64,000 bases of DNA, from assembly GCA_015228935.1 (NCBI GenBank), contig JADGCO010000001.1:1-64000 (forward strand), written 5' to 3'. The position numbers and the translations under genes were made by a program. Under the pieces are notes generated by a model. It was not told the origin of the DNA. It made no database searches and saw only the letters and a program-made list of their open reading frames with translations. Positions 16,015-23,636 of the stretch are shown piece after piece. This DNA is from Magnetococcales bacterium (lineage in GTDB: Bacteria > Pseudomonadota > Magnetococcia > Magnetococcales > DC0425bin3). Each line of letters begins with the position of its first letter. The first letter of the stretch is position 1.

Positions 16015-17085
16015 ATGACCGGTATCTCTCCTTTCTCGCGCCGCCTGGGTTTGGCCATGGACATTCTCCGGGCCAATCTGGTTGACCGAGCCTTTCCCTA
16101 TAAATTGACCTTTGCCGTCACCGACCGCTGCAATGCCCGTTGTGCCCTCTGCGGCATCTGGAATAAATCGACCCAATCCAGCGAGTTGGCCACGGATGAA
16201 ATCATCTCCTTCCTGACCCGCAATGCTCATTTTTCCTGGATTGATCTCACCGGCGGTGAACTGACGGAACGCCCCGATGCCCTGGAGATTGTTCAGGCTG
16301 TCATCCGGCACCAACACCGCCTGTTTCATCTGCATATTCCCACCAACGGTCTGGACCTGCCCGGCATCACCACCCTGGTTCGGACCGTATTGGCCCTGTC
16401 TCCGCCTCTTTTTACCCTCACCATCAGCCTGGATGGTCCACCGGCATTGCACGACCGGCTGCGCGGACGCCCTGGCACCTGGGAAGCCTGCCTGCGCCTT
16501 TATGCCGCATTGCGCCCCTTGTGCCACGCCGGGTTCCGTATATTTTTCGGTTACACCCTCTCCCATCTGAATGCCGGCGCGTTTCCAGCCACGGTTCGGG
16601 CGGCGCAGGAACGTTTGCCGGGCCTCGCCATCCAGGACTTTCACCTGAACCTGGCCCACAGCTCCGCCCATTACTATGACAACACGCGCCGGGAGTGGCC
16701 CCCGTTCCCCAGAGAACAATACCTCCAGGATCTGACCTGGTTCCGGCAACACCGACCCGCCCGCTTTCTGGATCCGGTCTCCGTGCTGGAAAACCGCTTC
16801 TTGCGCCTGGCCCCGATATTTCTCGATCAGGGAAAAAATCCCGTTCCCTGCCAGGCCCTGGCCAGTTCGGTCTTTCTGGGACCCTCGGGTACGGTCTATC
16901 CCTGCACCATCTGGAACCGGCCCCTGGGTGAAATCCGGAATCATGACTATCATTTGGCCCCCATTCTGGCTGCATGCCGCTCCGTCCGCACCGCCATCCA
17001 GACCGGAGAGTGTCCCCAATGCTGGAGTCCGTGCGAGGCATATCCCTCGCTGTTGGCGCAAGGGTTCCTGTACAATGGCCGTTGA
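16015..17085 (+). CDS. Radical SAM protein with C-terminal SPASM-like cysteines
   Basis: 356 residues from ATG 16015. The [4Fe-4S]-SAM motif CNARCALC (about 39-46) is followed by 'LTGGELTE', the GGE-type SAM-binding signature. C-terminal cysteines ('PCQALASS', 'YPCTIW', 'ECPQCWSPCEAY') are arranged as in SPASM/twitch auxiliary cluster domains. Substrate unknown. As first gene of a cluster with GT2, carbamoyltransferase and GT39-like genes it is likely a sugar- or lipid-modifying enzyme rather than a peptide-modifying one, but no precursor peptide was sought successfully nearby. Confidence 0.8.
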   Translation: MTGISPFSRRLGLAMDILRANLVDRAFPYKLTFAVTDRCNARCALCGIWNKSTQSSELATDEIISFLTRNAHFSWIDLTGGELTERPDALEIVQAVIRHQHRLFHLHIPTNGLDLPGITTLVRTVLALSPPLFTLTISLDGPPALHDRLRGRPGTWEACLRLYAALRPLCHAGFRIFFGYTLSHLNAGAFPATVRAAQERLPGLAIQDFHLNLAHSSAHYYDNTRREWPPFPREQYLQDLTWFRQHRPARFLDPVSVLENRFLRLAPIFLDQGKNPVPCQALASSVFLGPSGTVYPCTIWNRPLGEIRNHDYHLAPILAACRSVRTAIQTGECPQCWSPCEAYPSLLAQGFLYNGR

Positions 17086-17183
17086 ACCGGGCTTGCATGG
17101 CAACAGGCGGTTGTCTCCCGATCTTCCATCCCGGTCCGGCATTTATTTTTTTTCATTCGTTTTTCATGGGGACTCTTTCAGGC

Positions 17184-17879
17184 ATGGCCGACCCTCACGA
17201 CACCTCTGACCTGACCATTGTCATCCCCGCCAAAAACGAGGCCGCCACCATCGTGGAAATTGTTCAAAGATGCCAATGTTTTGCAACCAGAATTCTGGTC
17301 CTGGATGGCCGTTCCACCGACGGCACCGGTGACAAAGCCGCCGCCGCCGGTGCCCAGGTGATCACCGTGACCCGCAACGGCAAGGGATCCGCCATCCGGG
17401 AAGCGATTCACCACATCACCACTCCCCTGGTGGTCTTCATCGATGCCGATGGCTCTCATGTCGTGGAAGACATTCCCCAACTGGTGGCCCCTCTCCGGGA
17501 GGGACGCGCCGATCATGTCCACGCCTCACGCCTGATCGGCGGCTCCAGTGAACTCCACGGCTCCTTCAGCGAATTTTTCCGACTGGCCGGCAGCGCCTTC
17601 ATCACCGCCTGCATCAACTGGCGTTTCAAGGCCTGCCTGAGCGAAAGCCAGAACGGCTTTCGTGCCCTGACCATGGATTTATTGCGACAATTGGATTTGC
17701 AGGAGACCATCACCACCATCGAGCAGGAAATGGTGATCAAAACCCTGCACCGCCGCGCCCGCTTGCTGGAAATTCCCAGCCATGAACATAAACGGCGCTA
17801 CGGTGAGTCCAACATTCGCCTGTGGCGCGTGGCGTTCCGTTACGTCTATTCTTTAATCAAATACATGTTTTTCAAGTAA
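17184..17879 (+). CDS. Family 2 glycosyltransferase (dolichol-phosphate mannosyltransferase-like)
   Basis: 231 residues: GT-A fold opening 'LTIVIPAKNEAATI', nucleotide-binding 'VLDGRSTDGTGDKA', and the 'FIDADGSH' metal-binding DxD-type motif near 90. There is no long membrane region, only a hydrophobic end near 'RYVYSLIKYMFFK'. It resembles polyprenyl-phosphate sugar synthases that provide the lipid-linked donor for GT39-type enzymes, two genes downstream. ATG 17184 is preferred; ATG 17166 is an alternative. The following gene starts one base after its stop. Confidence 0.8.
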   Translation: MADPHDTSDLTIVIPAKNEAATIVEIVQRCQCFATRILVLDGRSTDGTGDKAAAAGAQVITVTRNGKGSAIREAIHHITTPLVVFIDADGSHVVEDIPQLVAPLREGRADHVHASRLIGGSSELHGSFSEFFRLAGSAFITACINWRFKACLSESQNGFRALTMDLLRQLDLQETITTIEQEMVIKTLHRRARLLEIPSHEHKRRYGESNIRLWRVAFRYVYSLIKYMFFK

Positions 17880-17880
17880 C

Positions 17881-19587
17881 ATGGTCATTCTCGGCCTGTG
17901 GGATGGACATGATGCCGGCGCGGCCCTGATCGAAGAGGGACGTCTGACCGTGGCCATCAATGAAGAACGCCTCACCCGCCGCAAGCTGGAGATTGGCTTC
18001 CCCGCCGGGTCCATCCGGGAGTGTCTGCACATCCGGGGGATGGTTCCAGGAGATATCGACCATGTGGCCATCTCCACCCACGACTGGGCCAAAACCCTGG
18101 GCCGCTGGCTTCCCTCTTCCATGGAGACCCATTACCGGGTACGGCGGCGTCTCGCTCCACCGGGCTGGCGCTCCAGCCTGACCAAACGCCTGAAATATCG
18201 CCTCACCACCTGGCCCGGCAATGCCTTCACCCTGGCCTTGAGTCGCCACGCAGTCACCAGGCGCTTGCAAACCATGGGCATCCATGCCGCGCCTCTGGCC
18301 TTTGTCGATCATCATACCGCCCACGCCTCGGCGGCTTTTTTGAGTGGTTTTGCCCATGCGGTGGTCATCACCCTGGACGGCGTCGGCGATGGCCTGTCCG
18401 GCAGCATTCACCATTACGACGGTGAACGCCTGCACCCCCTGGCCAGGATTCCGGCCTGCCACTCCCTGGGAATTTTTTTTGAACATGTCACCAATCTGCT
18501 CAACATGCGGGAACTGGAAGACGAAGGCAAGGTGATGGCCCTGGCCGACCATGCCCTGCCTGTTCCCGATGCCTGCAATCCCCTGCTGGCATTGTTTCAG
18601 GTCTCCGGGCTGACCATCACCTGCCGCCTGCACGGACAGGCCCTGTATCGGCAACTGGCCCGCACGCTCTGGACCACCCCCTCGGAACAGTTTGCCTTCA
18701 TGGCGCAACGCACCCTGGAACACCATGTCCTGCATCTGGTGCAGAACGCCATCGCCCGGACCGGCGCACACCATGTGGTCCTGGCCGGTGGCCTGTTCGC
18801 CAACATTAAAATCAACGGCCTGATTCGTACCCTGCCGGGAGTCGAGGCCTGTCATGTCTTTCCCCACATGGGCGATGGCGGATTGGCCGTCGGGGCGGCA
18901 CTTCACCAGCATCGACTTGTGGCACCTTCGGTTCCCTGCCAACCACTGGACCATCTCCAACTCGGTTCCTCATACGACGAAGCCACCATCCTCGCCGCCA
19001 TCCAGGCTGTTCCGGACCTGCGCCAGCGCCGGGTGGACGACCCCGCCGCTGAGGCCGCCCGCCTGTTGGCAGAAGGCACCATTCTGGGCTGGTTCCAGGG
19101 AGCCATGGAGTATGGTCCCCGTGCCCTGGGAGGACGCAGCATTCTTGCCCCTGCCGACCGGCCCAGCCTGCGCCGGGAGTTGAATGTCACCCTGAAAAAA
19201 CGGACCTGGTATCAACCCTTCTGCCCGAGTCTGCTGGAAACAGAAGCCGAACGATTGCTGGTCGATGGGCAGGGGCCGCCGGATCGCTTCATGACCTCCG
19301 CCTACCATTTCCGGGAAGCCTACCGGGAACGACTCGCCTCCGTTTCGGGTCAGGATGGTTCCTGTCGCCCGCAGATGGTGGCCCCCGGCCAGGATCCGTT
19401 CGCCCGCCTTTTGCTGGCCTTGCACAAACGGACCGGTCTGGGCATCCTGCTCAACACGAGCTTCAACGCCCATGGCGAACCTTTGGTCCGAACCCCCGCC
19501 GATGCCATCCGCACCTTTCAAACCACATCCCTGCCCTGTCTCATCATGGGCCACCATGTGATCACCCGATGCCATACCCCCGCATGA
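17881..19587 (+). CDS. Carbamoyltransferase, NodU/CmcH/TobZ family
   Basis: 568 residues, usual family length. N-terminal TsaD/Kae1-like part ('GLWDGHDAGAALIEEG', metal-binding 'DHHTAHA' near 142, 'EDEGKVMALA', 'LAGGLFANIKIN') and the C-terminal domain ('GWFQGAMEYGPRALGGRS', 'NTSFNAHGEPLV'). These enzymes make carbamoyl-adenylate from carbamoyl phosphate and ATP and transfer the carbamoyl group to a hydroxyl, often of a sugar. In this cluster it probably decorates a glycan. Its 3' end overlaps the next gene by 19 bases. Confidence 0.88.
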   Translation: MVILGLWDGHDAGAALIEEGRLTVAINEERLTRRKLEIGFPAGSIRECLHIRGMVPGDIDHVAISTHDWAKTLGRWLPSSMETHYRVRRRLAPPGWRSSLTKRLKYRLTTWPGNAFTLALSRHAVTRRLQTMGIHAAPLAFVDHHTAHASAAFLSGFAHAVVITLDGVGDGLSGSIHHYDGERLHPLARIPACHSLGIFFEHVTNLLNMRELEDEGKVMALADHALPVPDACNPLLALFQVSGLTITCRLHGQALYRQLARTLWTTPSEQFAFMAQRTLEHHVLHLVQNAIARTGAHHVVLAGGLFANIKINGLIRTLPGVEACHVFPHMGDGGLAVGAALHQHRLVAPSVPCQPLDHLQLGSSYDEATILAAIQAVPDLRQRRVDDPAAEAARLLAEGTILGWFQGAMEYGPRALGGRSILAPADRPSLRRELNVTLKKRTWYQPFCPSLLETEAERLLVDGQGPPDRFMTSAYHFREAYRERLASVSGQDGSCRPQMVAPGQDPFARLLLALHKRTGLGILLNTSFNAHGEPLVRTPADAIRTFQTTSLPCLIMGHHVITRCHTPA

Positions 19588-21296
19588 TTCCCATTTTTCT
19601 GGCTGCCACCGGCTTTGCCGTTTTGATCCATGCCCTGGCGTTGCTCGTTTTCCTGCCCAACGCGGAACTTCAGGAGTGGTTGATCACCTGGACCAACCCC
19701 TTTCTGACCGGAACCCTTTTCCTGATCCTCCTGGGCCTGTTCCTCAATCTGGATGCCGTGCGCACCCTGTGCAAAAACATGCCCCGGCAGGTTGCCTGGG
19801 GTCTGCCCCTCATTTTTGTGGCAGGTACCCTCTATCCGGCCCTGGTTGCTCCCCAGACCCACCGCATCTATTACGATGAAAATATTTATCTCAACATTGC
19901 CCAGAACATGACCCATCTGGGCCGGGCACAAATGTGCAACTCCGGCGGCACGGAACACGGCGTCTATCATTGTGACCGCTGGGAATACAACAAGCAGCCC
20001 AACGGCTTTCCCTTTCTGGCCAGCCAGATGTTCCGGTTGGTCGGGGTTTCGGAAACGGCAGGCTTTCTCCTCAACAATCTGCTCCTGGGTCTGGCTGCCG
20101 TGACGGTATTTTTTCTTGGCCGGCATGTCGGGGGTTCCTGGCGGGCCGGGACGTTCGCTGCCCTCGCCGCGATCATCACCCCGCAAAACCTCCATTGGTA
20201 CAACTCGACCGCCGCCGAACCCGGGGCCGCCGTCAGCGTCGCTGCCGTGGTTCTGGCCACCTTTTTTCATCTCCACGAAAAAACCACCGTCAGCCTCCTG
20301 CCCCTGGTGGCCCTGGCGGCTTTTGCACTCCATTTTCGGCCTGAATCCATTTTGATCCTGCCCCTGGTCCTGCTCATTCTCCTGACCGGTCGGTCTCAAA
20401 CCCTGTTCCAGCCGGCCTTTCTGGTTTATCTGGCCCTTTTTCTGCTGCTCGCCCTGCCGGTCGGACTGCACATGGAACTGTTTCACAACCACCCCTGGGG
20501 CAGTTCCGGCAAACCCTACAGTCTCGATTATCTTGCCCTGAATCTCCCGGTCAATGGCTGGCACTATTTCGACAATCGCAAGTTTCCGCTTTTATTGACC
20601 ATCCTGGCTCTGTTCGGCCTGTTCTGGCCTGGAAAACGCTGGCCGGATCGACTCCTGATTGGAGTCTGGTTTTTGCTGTTCTGGGGTGTTTTCATATTTT
20701 TCTACGCCGGCAGCTACACCTATGGGGCCGACATCCGGTATGCCGTGGTTTCCGCCCTCCCCCTGGCCGTTCTGGCTGGCGCGGGTGGTGACCGGATCAC
20801 CCGTCTGCTGGAGCGGGGACCCCGCCTGACCGGTCATAAGGCCGTTGGCCTGCTGGGGGTGGTTATGTTCCTGTCGCACCTGTTGCATCTGCCGCAGGTG
20901 CGTGCCACATCCTATGAAGCCTGGGCCGCCAGGGCCGATCACCGCCTGGCCCGCGCCATGGCCTCCAGGCTTCCCCCGGAATCCCTGGTCCTGACCCACA
21001 ATCCCAACATGTTCCAGCTCTGGGGATTCGATGCCACTCAAACCTATCTGCTGCTCGCCGATCCCAACTATTACAAAATGACGTTGCATCCCAACCACCG
21101 TGGCGGGGTCTATTTTCACTTTAATTTCTGGTGCAACGTCGCCGACCCGGAGCAAAAACGTTTTTGTCGCCAGATACTCGATACCTTTCCCCATGACCTG
21201 GTGGAAGAACATTGGATCATGGACTATCGGTATGCCCTCTATCGCCTGCGACCCCCGCGTTCCGATGCGCTGCAATCCAGGCAGACAACAAATTAA
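19569..21296 (+). CDS. GT39/ArnT-like polytopic glycosyltransferase
   Basis: 575 residues with about eleven hydrophobic segments and the first-loop acidic motif 'YYDENIYLN' near 102, placed as in GT-C enzymes (ArnT, PMT) that use lipid-linked sugars at the periplasmic face. A cysteine pair ('QMCNSGG', 'YHCDRWEYN') lies in the same loop. The C-terminal periplasmic portion is ~120 residues. It would use the product of the GT2 gene upstream. The acceptor is not known: lipid A, a polysaccharide, or the Thr/Ser pilin stalk are all possible. Confidence 0.75.
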   Translation: MPYPRMIPIFLAATGFAVLIHALALLVFLPNAELQEWLITWTNPFLTGTLFLILLGLFLNLDAVRTLCKNMPRQVAWGLPLIFVAGTLYPALVAPQTHRIYYDENIYLNIAQNMTHLGRAQMCNSGGTEHGVYHCDRWEYNKQPNGFPFLASQMFRLVGVSETAGFLLNNLLLGLAAVTVFFLGRHVGGSWRAGTFAALAAIITPQNLHWYNSTAAEPGAAVSVAAVVLATFFHLHEKTTVSLLPLVALAAFALHFRPESILILPLVLLILLTGRSQTLFQPAFLVYLALFLLLALPVGLHMELFHNHPWGSSGKPYSLDYLALNLPVNGWHYFDNRKFPLLLTILALFGLFWPGKRWPDRLLIGVWFLLFWGVFIFFYAGSYTYGADIRYAVVSALPLAVLAGAGGDRITRLLERGPRLTGHKAVGLLGVVMFLSHLLHLPQVRATSYEAWAARADHRLARAMASRLPPESLVLTHNPNMFQLWGFDATQTYLLLADPNYYKMTLHPNHRGGVYFHFNFWCNVADPEQKRFCRQILDTFPHDLVEEHWIMDYRYALYRLRPPRSDALQSRQTTN

Positions 21297-21351
21297 AAAA
21301 CAAATAACAGTCAACCAAACCTGCCTGGACAACCTCGCCAGACGGACCCAT

Positions 21352-21379
21352 TTGCAGGCAATGGATTTCATGTGATAAT
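21352..21379 (+). promoter_or_regulatory. Sigma-70-like promoter before the unknown three-gene cassette
   Basis: TTGCAG (21352-21357) and GATAAT (21374-21379) with a 16-base spacer and an extended TGT before the -10. It lies in the AT-rich 204-base gap after the glycan cluster and would give a ~115-base leader for the gene at 21501. Confidence 0.35.
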
Positions 21380-21500
21380 ATTTCTTTGCAATTTGCCGGC
21401 TCTGCATGATACACACTCGGCTGGTTTCATTATTTAGGGTCAGATTTTCTTTCAATATTTCTTTCATTACCCGCTTGACTTACAATCATAATCAACAAAA

Positions 21501-22559
21501 ATGAAAAAAAATGTCGTAAATGATAAAAAATGGCAATACCTGAAAAGAATTGCCGACAATCCGACAGGTTGGATCATCCTGTGCAACCTTCTGGATGGCA
21601 TGGACCAAAGACTGTTCAAAAAAAAATTTGCTGTAGCCCTGCTTCTCTGCTGGATGCGGGCATATAAGCGGCAAAAGATAAATGCCCGGCAATCTGGTCA
21701 GTCACCTTTTACGCCACCTTCCGAGGCAGATATACTCCGGGACAGTTTTGACACTGCCTGCGGGTCTCCTGGCAACGGTGTATCCTGTTCCGAATGGCCG
21801 GAAGGGTTCCGTCTTCACTGCAAACGCCGCCTGCCTGGAAAACCACCCATAGACAGATATGCCAGTATCACCGACGCCAGGGACTTTGTTGAAGAAAGGA
21901 TCTCCCCTGATGAAAAGGTGCGACTTTCCGGTGAAGCGTGGTTGCACGGAATTTTGGACCCGGATCCGGCAACGTGGGATTCCTGGAGGCCTCTCGGCAA
22001 AACCAGGATTCGTTTGAAACTCCAGGACGCAAACGGAAATGCCTCTACCATTGGCAATCCAGCCAAGGTGCTTTGGATAACTCCAGAAGATGAAACCGTT
22101 GAACTCAGGAAACATCCCCGGCCTGCAAATAAACTGCGCGATCTTCTCGGCCTGGTGCATGTTTCCAACAGTCAGCTTCTGGCCTTGAGTCTGCCAAAAG
22201 CGGTGGTACAAAAACAGGATCATGGCCGCCCCACTGTGGCCGATGCCGGCAGCCATCGGCGGCACATGGCCCACTCCAGCCATCGAACCAGCGGAACCAC
22301 CAATCCCTGGGGTTATACAGCCAATCTGGCTTCATTTGCCGCCAAAGAAATAAACATTGACGGACTGCCTGAACGGGTGGTTCGGCCCATTCCCGTGGCA
22401 AGCCTGCCCGAATTGGATGTACAGGCCCTTGGTTTCTGTGGTCCGGAACGAGGCATTGAGCAGGGAATCGACGATGATGCAATTTTTGCCAAAAGATTGT
22501 GTCAAAGACATGGTGGTATCCCACAAATGATGGAACGGATTCGGAAGTTGCTGGCATGA
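21501..22559 (+). CDS. Unknown protein, first gene of three-gene cassette
   Basis: 352 residues, no family recognised. No signal peptide; the N-terminus is basic and helical. The middle holds 'DARDFVEERISPDEKVRLSG' and a beta-rich stretch with 'KTRIRLKLQDANGNAST' and 'VLWITPEDETVELRKHP'; a His-rich region near residues 244-268 ('HRRHMAHSSHRTSG') could bind metal. Its stop overlaps the ATG of the next gene (ATGA at 22556), so the pair is translationally coupled. The low GC start relative to neighbours suggests transfer. The position among nuclease remnants makes a conflict or defence role worth testing. Confidence 0.6.
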   Translation: MKKNVVNDKKWQYLKRIADNPTGWIILCNLLDGMDQRLFKKKFAVALLLCWMRAYKRQKINARQSGQSPFTPPSEADILRDSFDTACGSPGNGVSCSEWPEGFRLHCKRRLPGKPPIDRYASITDARDFVEERISPDEKVRLSGEAWLHGILDPDPATWDSWRPLGKTRIRLKLQDANGNASTIGNPAKVLWITPEDETVELRKHPRPANKLRDLLGLVHVSNSQLLALSLPKAVVQKQDHGRPTVADAGSHRRHMAHSSHRTSGTTNPWGYTANLASFAAKEINIDGLPERVVRPIPVASLPELDVQALGFCGPERGIEQGIDDDAIFAKRLCQRHGGIPQMMERIRKLLA

Positions 22560-23620
22560 GACAAAATTCAACAAAACCCGTCGATCCCTGGGATGAGCCG
22601 GAAGAGTCATGGGAGATAGGAGCTGCTCCAGTATCAAACCCTGGACCGCCCGAATCCAATCCAGCCGGAATTGAACGATGGCTCCACACAGGACTGCGTG
22701 GTTACCTCATGGATGGGTGGGGTTCCCGGGCTTTCCCTGGAGCGGAAGCGATTGTTGATCGCCACGACTCTCTTGCCGCCGCCTTGAAGGCGTTTTACAA
22801 CCGCCAGGATTCGCAAAGACAGGCGGATTTTCGCCAGGCGACGGCCAATCTCCTGGCCACCCTGGAACGTGTGCCTGAAAATCTGCCTTTATTTCAACGA
22901 ATTTTGCAACTGGCCGTGCGTCTTCCCGCTCCGGAAATATTTCCGGTTCTCGCCTTTCGCATTCGGCAGGGTTTCCTGCTTCGATGGCCCGACAAGGATG
23001 CGGAAACTCTCTTTACCGAATCCATGCTGGCTGTTTCCCAGCTTGCCGCGCCTCGTTCGGATGCCTTACCATGCCTGAACGAGTTGATCCAGTCTCCATC
23101 CTTCGCTGCCCCCTATCCGCATGCGGCCACAGCCCTGATTGCCTTGAATCGGATCCAACCCGATCAGTTTGTCGCTCATATGAACCGGCTGCGTCCCATG
23201 TTGAACCGTCAGTTCTCCCATTACAGGGTAAAACAAGACCAACAACGTCAATTGGCTGTCGCGCTGCTTGCTGCCATAGGACCATTGCAACTCCTGGAAG
23301 GATTGATCACCCTGAAGGGTCAGACAGACCGGGAAACAGCCCTTGCGCAGGATCATTGGCTGATGCAGGCCCTTTTTTCAAGAATGAATGAAGATATTCC
23401 TGTTCTGGAATGCCGGGAGGAACCCCATGCAGAAATATTGGAATTCTTCTTGCGTAAAAGTCCTGACAACCCCATCCATCCAAAAATGGTACACAGCCTG
23501 GGGTGGTCAAGATTCAAAGGGACTCTTGTAGAACAGGATTGGTTTACAAAACAAGCCATGCCCAGCCAGACCAGTGCAAATATTTTATCCATCGTAGAAA
23601 GAAAAAAACGGGCCGCATAA
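22556..23620 (+). CDS. Unknown all-helical protein, second gene of cassette
   Basis: 354 residues from ATG 22556, coupled to the upstream stop by a 4-base overlap. After a Pro/Glu-rich, probably disordered start ('PVDPWDEPEESWE') the protein is almost entirely predicted helix with HEAT-like alternation ('LLATLERVPENLPLFQRIL', 'AVALLAAIGPLQLLEGL'). No catalytic motif, signal peptide or membrane helix. A scaffold or regulatory subunit for the other two products is the simplest reading. The frame starting at 22499 is the same frame extended into the upstream gene. Confidence 0.6.
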   Translation: MRQNSTKPVDPWDEPEESWEIGAAPVSNPGPPESNPAGIERWLHTGLRGYLMDGWGSRAFPGAEAIVDRHDSLAAALKAFYNRQDSQRQADFRQATANLLATLERVPENLPLFQRILQLAVRLPAPEIFPVLAFRIRQGFLLRWPDKDAETLFTESMLAVSQLAAPRSDALPCLNELIQSPSFAAPYPHAATALIALNRIQPDQFVAHMNRLRPMLNRQFSHYRVKQDQQRQLAVALLAAIGPLQLLEGLITLKGQTDRETALAQDHWLMQALFSRMNEDIPVLECREEPHAEILEFFLRKSPDNPIHPKMVHSLGWSRFKGTLVEQDWFTKQAMPSQTSANILSIVERKKRAA

Positions 23621-23636
23621 AAAAGGGATCAGGATC

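Noticed and set aside
15925-17142. 405-codon minus-strand frame opposite the radical SAM gene
   Set aside because: The plus strand carries the CxxxCxxC motif and SPASM-like cysteines; the minus frame has no recognisable feature.
21702-22689. Minus-strand frames opposite the first unknown cassette gene
   Set aside because: The plus frame is longer, has coupled start/stop with its neighbour and more natural composition.
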